DNA of 38,086 bases from Bacteroidota bacterium (lineage in GTDB: Bacteria > Bacteroidota > Bacteroidia > Bacteroidales > GCA-2748055): NCBI GenBank assembly GCA_024640885.1, contig JAHEEC010000034.1, positions 1-38,086 of the forward strand. The letters run 5' to 3'. The stretch's first letter is position 1, and every line of letters starts with the position of its first letter. Shown piece by piece: positions 1-8,577 of this stretch. The notes under the pieces were generated by a model that was not told where the DNA came from, did no database searches, and saw only the letters and a program-made list of their open reading frames with translations. The translations under genes and the position numbers were made by a program.

Positions 1-1700
1 CTTCTGTGGTCAAGGAACTCATGGAGAATGCCATTGATGCAGGAGCTTCATCGGTGAAAGTCCTTGTAAAGGATTCCGGGAAGACCTTGATACAGGTTGT
101 GGACAATGGCTGCGGGATGACAGAAGGAGATGCACGGAACTGTTTTGCGAGGCATGCCACTTCGAAAATTACCGTTGCCGAGGATCTGTTTGCCATTCAG
201 ACCCGTGGATTCAGGGGGGAAGCGCTGGCTTCAATGGCCGCGGTTGCAGAGATCTCTTTAAAGACGCGCAGGCATGGAGATGAGGTGGGTACCCACATCC
301 GGGTCGCAGGATCCCGAATGGAGCCTCCCGAACAGATCCAAACCCCGCCCGGCAGCAATTTCCAGGTGAATAACCTGTTCTTCAATATCCCTGCCAGAAG
401 GAAATTCCTGAAAAGTGACCACACCGAACTCCGTCACATCATCAATGAATTCAATCATGTGGCCCTTACGCGTCCCGAAGCTGATTTTACACTCATCCAT
501 AATCAAACCGAGATACTCCATTTGCCACCAGCAAATCTCAGGCAAAGGATTATTGGGGTGTTTGGCAAAGCGGTAAATTCATACCTGATCCCTCTTCAGA
601 CTGAGACCTCTCTGATCAGGATCAGCGGATTTATCGGGAAACCTGAACATGCCAGGAAAACCTATGGGGAGCAATTCTTTTTCGTGAACAACCGCTTTGT
701 AAAACATCCCTATTTTCATAAAGCGGTCATGAACGGATATGAACAAATCCTGTCGCCGGATCATATCCCCTCCTACTTCATATTTTTTGAAACCGATCCT
801 GCAAAGATTGATGTAAATATCCACCCCTCCAAAACAGAAGTCAAATTTGAAGATGAACGGGCCATCTGGCAAATTCTGCTGGCCTCTGTAAAGGAGGCCA
901 TTGGCAGGCATAACCTCTCCCCTTCACTGGATTTCAGCAAAGAGGGGGTTATAGATATACCCGTTCTGACAAAGGATACAGAAATACATGTCCCATCCAT
1001 TGATTCAAATCCAGGATATAATCCTTTCGCCGGTGAGAAGAGTTATGGACGTGAGCACATGGCAACTCAGTACCTTGATGATCGGTTTGACGGTTGGGAG
1101 CAACTTTTTGAACCAGCTCCTGATAAAGTGAGCTCCCCAAAGAGGAGCCTGCAGGTAAAAAATAAATACATCCTCTCCCCTGTTAAATCAGGAGTGATGG
1201 TGATCGATCAAAGGAGGGCACACGAAAGGATCCTATACGAGAAACTGGTTGAAACCTACGAAAAACGTAAACCTGTCGCACAACAATCCCTGTTTCCTGA
1301 AACCATCAGGCTGAATGCGGCCGATTACCAGATATGCCTGGAAATGTTACCTGAACTGGAGAAACTGGGATTTGATGTGAGGGACCTTGGGAACAATTGT
1401 ATGGTGGTTCATGGATTCCCTGCGGATATGTCAACCGGGAATGCCGGGAGCAAACTGGAAATGATGATCGAGCAATATAAATCTTTGCAGGGAAAAATGG
1501 ACCTGGGTGTATCCGAAAGGATTGCAAGGGTTGCCTCAAGGGCATCAGCCCTCGAATATGGATCACCACTTTCAGACATGGAGATACAAGATCTTGTGGA
1601 TCAGCTCTTTGCGTGTAATAATCCCAATCATTCACCATCCGGAAAGCCAATAGTGAAGATCATGGAGTTGCAGGAGCTGGATAACCTATTTAAAGTTTAA
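1..1700 (+). CDS. mutL: DNA mismatch repair protein MutL, 5'-truncated by the window edge
   Basis: MutL couples MutS mismatch recognition to downstream repair. The reading frame is already open at base 3, and the visible part begins inside the GHKL ATPase motif (VVKELMENAIDAGA), so the native start lies just upstream of the window. DNGCGM and TRGFRGEAL are the next ATPase motifs, followed by the transducer fold (about the first 310 visible residues), a variable linker and a C-terminal dimerisation domain (last ~180 residues). The C-terminal metal motif is altered: it reads DQRRAHERILYE where the endonuclease motif is DQHA-x2-E-x4-E, so the metal-binding His is an Arg. SPSGKP stands where CPHGRP would be in endonuclease-type MutL. 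Family assignment is secure; loss of nicking activity is an inference. It ends 4 bases before the first rhomboid gene. Confidence 0.97.
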   Translation, partial: SVVKELMENAIDAGASSVKVLVKDSGKTLIQVVDNGCGMTEGDARNCFARHATSKITVAEDLFAIQTRGFRGEALASMAAVAEISLKTRRHGDEVGTHIRVAGSRMEPPEQIQTPPGSNFQVNNLFFNIPARRKFLKSDHTELRHIINEFNHVALTRPEADFTLIHNQTEILHLPPANLRQRIIGVFGKAVNSYLIPLQTETSLIRISGFIGKPEHARKTYGEQFFFVNNRFVKHPYFHKAVMNGYEQILSPDHIPSYFIFFETDPAKIDVNIHPSKTEVKFEDERAIWQILLASVKEAIGRHNLSPSLDFSKEGVIDIPVLTKDTEIHVPSIDSNPGYNPFAGEKSYGREHMATQYLDDRFDGWEQLFEPAPDKVSSPKRSLQVKNKYILSPVKSGVMVIDQRRAHERILYEKLVETYEKRKPVAQQSLFPETIRLNAADYQICLEMLPELEKLGFDVRDLGNNCMVVHGFPADMSTGNAGSKLEMMIEQYKSLQGKMDLGVSERIARVASRASALEYGSPLSDMEIQDLVDQLFACNNPNHSPSGKPIVKIMELQELDNLFKV

Positions 1701-1704
1701 GATT

Positions 1705-2442
1705 ATGAGTCGTTTTTATTCAGGAAGATTGAGCAATACCCCTCCGGTGGTTAAGAACCTGATAATTATCAATGTGGTCATGTGGCTGGGGTCGCTTTTT
1801 TTCAGGCAGGCATTGCATTTTAACCTGAATAACCTTCTGGGGATGTTCTATTTCCAGTCCCCCTATTTCGGCCCCTGGCAGATCGTCACCCACATGTTCA
1901 TGCATGGGGGGCTCACCCACATTTTTTTCAACATGTGGGCCCTGTGGATCTTTGGAAAGACCCTGGAAAGCGTCTGGGGCAGCAAACGGTTCCTGATCTA
2001 TTACCTCGCCACCGGGCTGGGTGCCGCATTCTTTATGGAACTGGTAAATTATATCCAGTATGCCCCGGATATCGCTGCCGTGAAAGCAGCATATTCGGTG
2101 GACCGGATCAACAGATCCCTGCTTAATGAGATCCTTCAACCGGGAAACCAGTTTTATAACATTGGAAAAGAATTGATAAGGCCCACTGTTGGGGCCTCTG
2201 GTGCTGTATATGGAGTTTTGCTTGCATTTGGTGTGCTCTTCCCCAACACACCGCTCTTTATCATTCCCATCCCGTTCCCCATTAAAGCCAAGTGGCTGGT
2301 CATTGGATTCGGTGCCTTGGAACTTTACCTTGGGGTGACCAGGTCAGGCGACAATATTGCACATTTTGCCCACCTGGGAGGTATGATTTTTGGATTTATC
2401 CTGATAAAATACTGGAACAGATTCACTCGAAACTTTTATTAA
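1705..2442 (+). CDS. Rhomboid family intramembrane serine protease (first of a pair)
   Basis: This 245-residue polytopic membrane protein should cleave transmembrane substrates within the bilayer. The catalytic elements are visible: H72 and N76 in the HxxxN motif of the second membrane segment (THIFFNMWAL), the nucleophile S165 in GASGAVYG, and the general base H223 in AHLGG. Six hydrophobic segments fit the basic bacterial rhomboid core. A hydrophilic loop of about 40 residues (roughly 118-158) sits before the Ser segment and is longer than in GlpG. ATG is the only sensible start, 4 bases after the mutL stop. It is probably co-transcribed with the next rhomboid gene, 12 bases downstream. Substrate unknown. 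Confidence 0.93.
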   Translation: MSRFYSGRLSNTPPVVKNLIIINVVMWLGSLFFRQALHFNLNNLLGMFYFQSPYFGPWQIVTHMFMHGGLTHIFFNMWALWIFGKTLESVWGSKRFLIYYLATGLGAAFFMELVNYIQYAPDIAAVKAAYSVDRINRSLLNEILQPGNQFYNIGKELIRPTVGASGAVYGVLLAFGVLFPNTPLFIIPIPFPIKAKWLVIGFGALELYLGVTRSGDNIAHFAHLGGMIFGFILIKYWNRFTRNFY

Positions 2443-2454
2443 CGGGCCGATCCT

Positions 2455-3342
2455 ATGTCTATCATTGATGAAATAAAAGAGTCCTTCCGTCAGGGGACAT
2501 CCCTGCAAAAACTGATATACATCAATTTAGGTCTCTTTCTGGCAGTTCAAATCGTCAGGATCGTACTCTACCTTTCAAATTCATATGACCTGTTTGACAA
2601 TTTCCTGAACTACCTGGCCGTACCTGCCCACCTTGATGTCCTCGCCAAACGCCCCTGGACCCTGGTGAGCTACATGTTTCTTCATGTGGACTTCATCCAC
2701 ATATTATTTAACCTCTTATGGCTCTTCTGGTTTGGAATGATCTTCATCCAGGAGCTTGGTCCAAAGAAACTTCTGAGCACCTATCTTCTGGGTGGTTTGG
2801 CAGGCGGGATCCTGTTCGTCCTTTTTTACAACATCTTCCCGGTCTTTGAACAGGTCAGGGAAGGCTCCATAGCCTTGGGCGCCTCCGCCTCGGTCATGGC
2901 AATTGTGGTGGCAGTTTCCACCTACCAGCCGGAGAGGAGGATGCACCTGGTATTGATAGGACCGGTCAAGATCGTGTACATTGCATTATTCATGTTCATA
3001 GCCACCTCCCTGGTCGATTTTTCTGTCAATTCCGGGGGTAAGATCGCCCACATAGGAGGGGCTTTAACGGGATTTATTTTTGCGTACTATTATAAGAGGG
3101 GGAAGGATATTACCCGGGGGTTCGACAGGGTGATGGATCGTCTGGCCACCTGGTTCAAACCGGGGAAACAGAAGATGAAAGTGACCCATAAGAAGCCATC
3201 TGATGACATCGAGTACAATACCAAAAAGGTCGCCGAACAGAAAGAAATTGATGTGATCCTGGATAAAATCTCCAAAGCTGGCTATGACAGCCTGACTGCC
3301 AAAGAGAAAGAGTTGTTATTCAAAATGAGCGATAAGAAATAG
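2455..3342 (+). CDS. Rhomboid family intramembrane serine protease with cytosolic C-terminal tail
   Basis: This 295-residue protein is a second rhomboid, clearly diverged from its upstream neighbour. The HxxxN motif is H82/N86 (HILFNLLWL), the candidate nucleophile is S144 in GASASV, where the usual GASG glycine is Ala, and the base is H199 in AHIGG. After the last membrane segment (~residue 212) there is a basic stretch and then a short helical region (~240-295) rich in K/E, ending EKELLFKMSDKK. This resembles the small domain (DUF6576 type, from memory) appended to many Bacteroidota rhomboids. Activity is likely because Ser, His and Asn are all present. The downstream gene starts 4 bases after its stop, suggesting one transcript. 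Confidence 0.92.
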   Translation: MSIIDEIKESFRQGTSLQKLIYINLGLFLAVQIVRIVLYLSNSYDLFDNFLNYLAVPAHLDVLAKRPWTLVSYMFLHVDFIHILFNLLWLFWFGMIFIQELGPKKLLSTYLLGGLAGGILFVLFYNIFPVFEQVREGSIALGASASVMAIVVAVSTYQPERRMHLVLIGPVKIVYIALFMFIATSLVDFSVNSGGKIAHIGGALTGFIFAYYYKRGKDITRGFDRVMDRLATWFKPGKQKMKVTHKKPSDDIEYNTKKVAEQKEIDVILDKISKAGYDSLTAKEKELLFKMSDKK

Positions 3343-3346
3343 CTGT

Positions 3347-4468
3347 GTGAAAAGGCTGGCCGACAGAATTATCCTGATCCTGAATGCACTGGCTGCTGCA
3401 GGGCTTCTGCTTGCCTACCTGGCTCCTTTTACAAATCCCGCGAAAATAATTCTCCCGGCCCTGTTCGGCCTGGCCTACCCGATCCTCCTGATGTTGAACC
3501 TCCTGTTCCTCAGTTACTGGTTGATCAACCTAAAAAAGGAGATCCTGATTTCGCTTATCGTGATCCTTCTGGGATGGAACCATTTGAACAGCCTTCTGCC
3601 CCTTAACTTCAAGGATTCAAAAAAAATACCAGCGGACCTGCCGCAAACAAGGATGTTCAAAACCCTCTCCTATAATGTCAGAGGGTTTGATATATACCAC
3701 TGGACCAGCAATCCCCGGGTGAAAGAGGGGATCTTTGAATTTATCAAGGGGCAGGAACCAGACATTATTTGCTTCCAGGAGTATTACACGTCAAACCGGA
3801 AAGGGGAATCCCATGCCGATGTGTCAAAAGAGTTGCGGGATCTTCCCGAAAGTGCAGTATATTATACAGCGGACCTGACCAACAGCAACGGATTTGGGAT
3901 TGCCACCTTCAGCAGGTATCCGATCCTCCGGAAGAGCCGGATTCCCTTCAACACTTCTTCCAACGCAGCAATGTACACCGATATTCTTTTTCATACCGAC
4001 ACGGTGAGGATCTTCAATATTCATTTGCAATCCATTAATTTCAGGCAGGAGGACTATGCATTTATGGATACGGTCCGGTTGAAATACACCAATCAACAAT
4101 TGCGGGGCATCAGGAATATAGGATCCCAGCTGAAGAAGGCATTTACATTGCGTGCCGAGCAGGCTGAGATGATCTCAAACTACATCAGGAATTCTCCCCA
4201 TCCGGTGTTGGTGATGGGTGACTTCAACGATACTCCTCAATCCTACGCTTACAGAAAAATTAAAAAGGGGATGCACGATGCTTTCAGGGTAGCCGGCCGG
4301 GGAATAGGGAATACCTATGCAGGAGAGTTGCCATCACTCCGGATCGATTACATGATATACAGCAATCCCTTCATCGCGTTCCAGTTCAAACGGATTAAGA
4401 CCAACTATTCCGACCACTTCCCAATCACTTCCCTGTTCTATTTGCCAGAAAAAGCCGTTGAAGAATAA
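3347..4468 (+). CDS. Endonuclease/exonuclease/phosphatase-fold membrane protein
   Basis: A 373-residue protein with three N-terminal hydrophobic segments (about 9-27, 33-57, 65-85) followed by an endonuclease/exonuclease/phosphatase domain (about 104-365). Catalytic motifs are in order: LSYNVRGF with N110, DIICFQE with E145, NIHLQS, VMGDFND with D292 and N294, and the terminal SDHFPI with D356/H357. The fold hydrolyses phosphodiesters in DNA, phospholipids or sugar phosphates; the membrane anchor makes genomic DNA an unlikely target, but the substrate cannot be read from sequence. The start is GTG, chosen because it lies 4 bases after the rhomboid stop and opens directly into a basic-hydrophobic segment. 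It ends tail-to-tail with the next gene, only 5 bases apart. Confidence 0.9.
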   Translation: MKRLADRIILILNALAAAGLLLAYLAPFTNPAKIILPALFGLAYPILLMLNLLFLSYWLINLKKEILISLIVILLGWNHLNSLLPLNFKDSKKIPADLPQTRMFKTLSYNVRGFDIYHWTSNPRVKEGIFEFIKGQEPDIICFQEYYTSNRKGESHADVSKELRDLPESAVYYTADLTNSNGFGIATFSRYPILRKSRIPFNTSSNAAMYTDILFHTDTVRIFNIHLQSINFRQEDYAFMDTVRLKYTNQQLRGIRNIGSQLKKAFTLRAEQAEMISNYIRNSPHPVLVMGDFNDTPQSYAYRKIKKGMHDAFRVAGRGIGNTYAGELPSLRIDYMIYSNPFIAFQFKRIKTNYSDHFPITSLFYLPEKAVEE

Positions 4469-4473
4469 GGCCG

Positions 4474-5244
4474 TCAGCGCTGTATCAACAATTTTCCAGA
4501 GTGGGCTCCCCCTTCCATAAGAATGGAATAAAAATAGATCCCCTGTGCAAGATCCTCAAGGGAGAGCACTGCCTGACCGGAGGAGGGAAGCGATCGATAA
4601 TCCTTTTCAAGGACCTTTTTGCCGGTAATATCATATAAGGTCACAACCGATACAGGTCCCTCTGCTGAGGTGACATGCAACTCATCCCTGGCCGGATTTG
4701 GATATAAAATCAATGGACGTTTTCCGGTTACCTCCTGAATCGCTGTGGTTTCCAGGCTCTCCTGAATGGCCATAACCGTGTTGTCAATATCATTTGCGGC
4801 AACCACGACCCCTTTATGAACCAGGGTACCCTCCCTGTCTATGACCATTAACCGGTCATAGGTGGTTTGATAGCTTGCTGCCACATTCCCCCCTTTCAAT
4901 CCCAGCGGAAAAGTGATCCCTGTTGAATTTTTAAATGCGGTCACCGTGCTTTCATTTGAACTTGCATCCCAGGTATCAATCCCAATTGCAGAGAAAGCGT
5001 CATTTTCCTTGAAAACCTGGTAGATTGAAGCATCAATGTTCGGACCGGCCGATATACAACTGGGACAAGTGTTCCCAAAAAAGAAAACAAGAACCACCTT
5101 CCCTTCCATGGATGATAAACGAAAGGTATCACCCTCCACCAGGCCCACCTCAAAATCAGGCGCCGGGTTTCCCTGTTGCTGCGCGAATAGTGGTCCCGCG
5201 CCCATGATACATGCCAAAATTGTAACAACTGATAAATTTTTCAT
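4474..5244 (-). CDS. Secreted thioredoxin-fold (TlpA/AhpC-TSA-like) protein with T9SS sorting domain
   Basis: A 256-residue exported protein. Signal peptide ~1-21 (cut near LFAQ-QQ), then a TlpA/peroxiredoxin-type thioredoxin domain (~26-165) with a CPSC redox pair (C60, C63), then a T9SS type A sorting domain (~175-256). The sorting domain begins LYPNPARDELHV, contains LYDITGKKV and ends in the short basic strand KLLIQR. The tail predicts export across the outer membrane by T9SS with surface attachment or release. It is the last gene of a three-gene minus-strand cluster after the DUF6029-like barrel (10-base gap). The role as an extracytoplasmic thiol oxidoreductase is family knowledge; the partner is unknown. 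Confidence 0.9.
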   Translation of the reverse strand: MKNLSVVTILACIMGAGPLFAQQQGNPAPDFEVGLVEGDTFRLSSMEGKVVLVFFFGNTCPSCISAGPNIDASIYQVFKENDAFSAIGIDTWDASSNESTVTAFKNSTGITFPLGLKGGNVAASYQTTYDRLMVIDREGTLVHKGVVVAANDIDNTVMAIQESLETTAIQEVTGKRPLILYPNPARDELHVTSAEGPVSVVTLYDITGKKVLEKDYRSLPSSGQAVLSLEDLAQGIYFYSILMEGGAHSGKLLIQR

Positions 5245-5254
5245 CTCTCTTTTC

Positions 5255-6754
5255 TTAAAATCTTGTTTTTAATCTTAATTCAACTCCCTCAAAATCCAGC
5301 ACCTCATAACAAATTCCAGAGGTACAAGCCGGTCCGCCCCTGCGCTTCCCTGCAAACAATGAGAGGGTGTTCGATGGATTGATCCGGAAACTGGCCTCAA
5401 ATCCGGGCCAGTAGCGGAACCCTGTCTCCCTCTGTGGAGTATCCGGCCGGTCATTCAGATAGGGATCATTGCTCATTTCCCATACAGCTGACAATGAGAT
5501 CCCGGGTGACCGGGTGACCCCGAGGATCACCACTCCGTTTTGAATGATGGACCTTTCCGTACCCTCCCGCTCCACATATTGGTATTCCAGGTGAAGCTGG
5601 GTGGACCAGTTTCCGGTCACCATATATTCCCAGACGGTTCCAGCAGCATACCTGGTGTTTTCTGCCTTGAACTGGTCGGATGCATAATCCGCAAACAATG
5701 TCAGGTTGTTTCTCTTGCCCGGGTAAAAACTGTATTCCACAAAGAATTCGCTAAAAATGAATTCCTGCCAAAGCTGGTTTATTGACCGGGAATAATTCAC
5801 CAACAGGTGCTCATGTCCACTGAATGTATAATATCCTTCCACCTGGATCCCCGATTCATCCACGAGTTGTGGTACGTGAATGCTCCGGTTCAGCACTTTA
5901 TACTTATGCTCCCTGATCGTCGTGGGGGGGTCGCTTATGCCAGCCCCGATCAGCAGGTTATGATAATCCTTGTATTCAAAGCTCAAACCGAATGAACCCA
6001 TGCTAAATGTGATGGAACCATACATGCCGTATCTTGACAAGGCATCCTTTGCAAACACAGGATTGTCAGCGGCAAGGTTATGGGCATATTCAAAATTGTA
6101 GGTGACGATTCCGGGTAATCCCCCGGAAAATAGAAGAGAATAGAAATAATCTTTTTCTGAGGGGTTGCTGTTGCGCATCAGGATCAGGCCGAGGGTCTGG
6201 TAATAAAAAGAGACTCCCGTTTCAACACCCTCCACCAGGTCAACCCGGCGGTCTGCCGAAGGGAGGATCGGGGGCAGCGTATTCACAAGTGATTTTCCTC
6301 GCAGTGCCTGAAAATAAAAATGATCACCGGAATACTTTGCAGAGAAGCCAAGCATATCCCGGTAGAATCCGTACCGGGTCCGGTAAGCCTCCTCTTCGAA
6401 CACAGAGCCTGTAATTTCGTAGCCCCTTACAAGCAAGCCATTCCCCAGGGTTTCAATTAAATTCCCCACTTTGAGTTCGAATCCCTCCTTCATGTATTGC
6501 ACCTGGAACTGGCTCAGTGTGGCATAGGTGCTTCCCTGATTCTGACTCAAAAAGTGTTCATACCGGAGGCTGGCCTTCAATCCTTTGTACCGGTAACCAA
6601 GATTCAGCTGGTCATAATGGGTGGAAAGATCCCACGGTTCTGTATAGGGAAGATTTCCAAACTGGTATTCAAACAGGTTATTGCCGGATAGCTGTCCGTA
6701 TACGCCTGCAACCGGGACCATAAGAAGAATGGATATCAGGCTGTTCCTTACCAT
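5255..6754 (-). CDS. Outer-membrane beta-barrel protein, DUF6029-like
   Basis: 499 residues from the chosen start. The frame is open further upstream to 6853, but that extension overlaps the preceding tlpA gene and reads as hydrophilic filler. ATG at 6754 opens straight into a signal peptide (MVRNSLISILLMVPVAGVYG, cut before QLS) one base after the tlpA stop. The rest is alternating aromatic/hydrophobic strands with short turns, typical of an outer-membrane barrel, and it ends in an aromatic residue (LKTRF). The strings ETLGNGLLVRGYE and VDLVEGVETG recall the Bacteroidota DUF6029 family. Function unknown; its position between two thioredoxin-fold genes suggests a role in redox handling or export at the outer membrane. 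Confidence 0.8.
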   Translation of the reverse strand: MVRNSLISILLMVPVAGVYGQLSGNNLFEYQFGNLPYTEPWDLSTHYDQLNLGYRYKGLKASLRYEHFLSQNQGSTYATLSQFQVQYMKEGFELKVGNLIETLGNGLLVRGYEITGSVFEEEAYRTRYGFYRDMLGFSAKYSGDHFYFQALRGKSLVNTLPPILPSADRRVDLVEGVETGVSFYYQTLGLILMRNSNPSEKDYFYSLLFSGGLPGIVTYNFEYAHNLAADNPVFAKDALSRYGMYGSITFSMGSFGLSFEYKDYHNLLIGAGISDPPTTIREHKYKVLNRSIHVPQLVDESGIQVEGYYTFSGHEHLLVNYSRSINQLWQEFIFSEFFVEYSFYPGKRNNLTLFADYASDQFKAENTRYAAGTVWEYMVTGNWSTQLHLEYQYVEREGTERSIIQNGVVILGVTRSPGISLSAVWEMSNDPYLNDRPDTPQRETGFRYWPGFEASFRINPSNTLSLFAGKRRGGPACTSGICYEVLDFEGVELRLKTRF

Positions 6755-6755
6755 C

Positions 6756-7250
6756 TTAATGTCCCAGATGTTTTTCGATCTCTTTCCGTATGATTCCTTC
6801 GTCTCCCGGTCTGAATCCCTCATGGAAATAGACGAGTTCCCCCCCGGCATCATAGATCAACAGCGTGGGAACTGCACTGACCCCAAGTTCTGACATAAGC
6901 TGGCTGTTCATATCCTTTAAAATGGGATAGGAGATTCCCATGGATTGGGTGAAAGGAACTATTTTGGATTGGCTCCTGGGTCCGTCGATACTGATTCCAA
7001 TAAAGCTGACCCCTTGACTCTCATATTCTTCAGATATCTCATTCAACATGGGCATGGATTTGACACAGGGTTGGCACCAGGTTGCCCAAAAATCAATCAA
7101 AGTCAGGTTTCTACCCTTCAATTCCCCGTATTCCCTCCACTGGTTATCCATGTCCCGAAGACGGAATACCGGCTCCTGTCCATAAAGTCCTGATGAAATC
7201 AGGAGCGACATCACAATAATTAATCCACTGATCTTTAAGTTCAATTTCAC
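6756..7250 (-). CDS. TlpA family thiol:disulfide oxidoreductase
   Basis: A 164-residue exported thioredoxin. Residues 1-24 form a signal peptide (cut near LYG-QEP, no lipobox). The active site is WATWCQPC (C59, C62), and the cis-proline loop appears as VSAVPTLLIY. The family reduces or isomerises disulfides in the periplasm, often for cytochrome c maturation or metal centres. The start is GTG: the next in-frame ATG would remove much of the signal peptide. The stop is separated by one base from the DUF6029-like gene, so the two are almost certainly co-transcribed and perhaps translationally coupled. Confidence 0.92.
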   Translation of the reverse strand: MKLNLKISGLIIVMSLLISSGLYGQEPVFRLRDMDNQWREYGELKGRNLTLIDFWATWCQPCVKSMPMLNEISEEYESQGVSFIGISIDGPRSQSKIVPFTQSMGISYPILKDMNSQLMSELGVSAVPTLLIYDAGGELVYFHEGFRPGDEGIIRKEIEKHLGH

Positions 7251-7286
7251 CTCTTTGTAATTTTAGACGGCAAGGCAGCCGCTTCC

Positions 7287-7952
7287 TTACAAAACAAGCG
7301 AGGGAAATTTTGGTTGGAAATACTTTCCCAGAATGTAGCGGGGCAGATCCACCACACGGCCACTATAATGATCAATGATCACGCTATCGGAGGTGCAGAT
7401 GGCATCGCTTTTCTCATGTGTCAACATGTGGTCCGGTGATTTTACTGCAATGGCTTCCCCCTCTATATCCATCTCCACCATATCCTTTGACAGTTCGATG
7501 GACAGACGTCCACTATAAGAGACAGGTTCATCCAGGTAAAGAACATATGATACTCCGGCCCATTCCTTTAACGCATCCAGCAACAGCCCGATTGCTCTTG
7601 AAAAGACCGGTTTGTTCAGGATGCGGCCCCTCATCTCGCCTGCATCACGGAGCAATCCGTCATTGCTGATGAACAGGGGCCTCCCCAGCATATAATTATT
7701 TATCGTAAAAAGCACATTGTAGGTATCCACCAGTACCAGATCACCTGGTTTTACGCTGCCAATCATCGCCTTCCTTGTAGCAGCCTGCTTCAGGGAGGAG
7801 ATACCCCGGAACAAAACCTGGCGCATATCCCTGGTTAACATGAATTTATCGCCAACCATTTTCAAAGAAGCCTTCTGTGGATAGCCCGAGGTCAACATCC
7901 ACAAATATTCCCTTGCGGCAATCAAAATATCCTTTGAAAAATTACTTTCCAT
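7287..7952 (-). CDS. DUF434 domain-containing protein (NYN/PIN-like C-terminal part)
   Basis: 221 residues without signal peptide or membrane segment. The N-terminal ~55 residues match the DUF434 pattern (REYLWMLTSGYPQKASLKMVGD, then a basic TRDMRQVLFRG). The remainder contains LVLVDTYNVLFTINNYMLG, which looks like the first acidic strand of a NYN/PIN-type nuclease fold, plus later acidic positions (YLDEPVS, KSDAICTSDSVIIDHY). A nuclease activity is only inferred from this resemblance; I know of no characterised function. It precedes the TlpA cluster on the same strand by 36 bases and may be the first gene of that transcript. Confidence 0.8.
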   Translation of the reverse strand: MESNFSKDILIAAREYLWMLTSGYPQKASLKMVGDKFMLTRDMRQVLFRGISSLKQAATRKAMIGSVKPGDLVLVDTYNVLFTINNYMLGRPLFISNDGLLRDAGEMRGRILNKPVFSRAIGLLLDALKEWAGVSYVLYLDEPVSYSGRLSIELSKDMVEMDIEGEAIAVKSPDHMLTHEKSDAICTSDSVIIDHYSGRVVDLPRYILGKYFQPKFPSLVL

Positions 7953-8089
7953 AATGTAAAAATATACTAAATCATCTTAATAATTTGACGATCAATCATA
8001 TAGAATTATTAACAACTCCGTTTATAAACAGACCATACAATTAGGTATTTTCTTTAACTTTAAGCAGATAGAACCAAAACGTAATCGTC

Positions 8090-8539
8090 ATGAAGAATAT
8101 AACAGGTATCGTTTTGCTCGCTTTGATCGTATCATCATGTAGTTTGTTCCAGAAACCCTCCATGACCCAGGAACAAATTGATGCCATGGTGGCTGAAAAT
8201 CAGGCTTTGAAGTCACAATCCCCCGCTAACAAGGACCTGGAGGACCAGCTGGCCCTCGCAAGGATGCAGGTGGATGAAGCCATGCTCAAACTGGCGGCTT
8301 GTGAAGAATCTGCAAACTCAAGGGCTCACATCATCGTAGGAGCATTCAAAATTCCCGCCAATGCGGATCAATTTTCAGCAGATATGAAGAGCAAAGGCTA
8401 TGATGGGAAAATTATTTCAGGTCCTTATAATTTCCGCCTTGTAACTGCCAGCTCCCATGAATCAATCCAGGCAGCCATTAATGCCATCGTGGACATCAGG
8501 AACAATGTCATAGAGACAGCCTGGATCTATATTGAATAG
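8090..8539 (+). CDS. SPOR-domain lipoprotein
   Basis: 149 residues. A lipoprotein signal peptide ends in VSSC with C17 as the lipidated cysteine, followed by a short helical, probably coiled stretch (~25-78, EQIDAMVAENQALK onward) and a C-terminal SPOR domain (~80-149, starting HIIVGAFKIPANADQF). SPOR domains bind septal peptidoglycan stripped of stem peptides, so a periplasmic cell-envelope or division-related role is likely. It is a single gene between divergent and convergent minus-strand genes; its stop is 38 bases from the end of the converging phosphofructokinase gene. Confidence 0.88.
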   Translation: MKNITGIVLLALIVSSCSLFQKPSMTQEQIDAMVAENQALKSQSPANKDLEDQLALARMQVDEAMLKLAACEESANSRAHIIVGAFKIPANADQFSADMKSKGYDGKIISGPYNFRLVTASSHESIQAAINAIVDIRNNVIETAWIYIE

Positions 8540-8577
8540 TGCTCACTCCGCTTTTGGAACAAAGTGATTGAGGGTAG

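Noticed and set aside
6755-6853. N-terminal extension of the DUF6029-like barrel
   Set aside because: It overlaps the tlpA 3' end in another frame, and the internal ATG begins a clear signal peptide.
8540-8577. Terminator between the SPOR gene and phosphofructokinase gene
   Set aside because: Only weak CACT/AGTG pairing and no T run.
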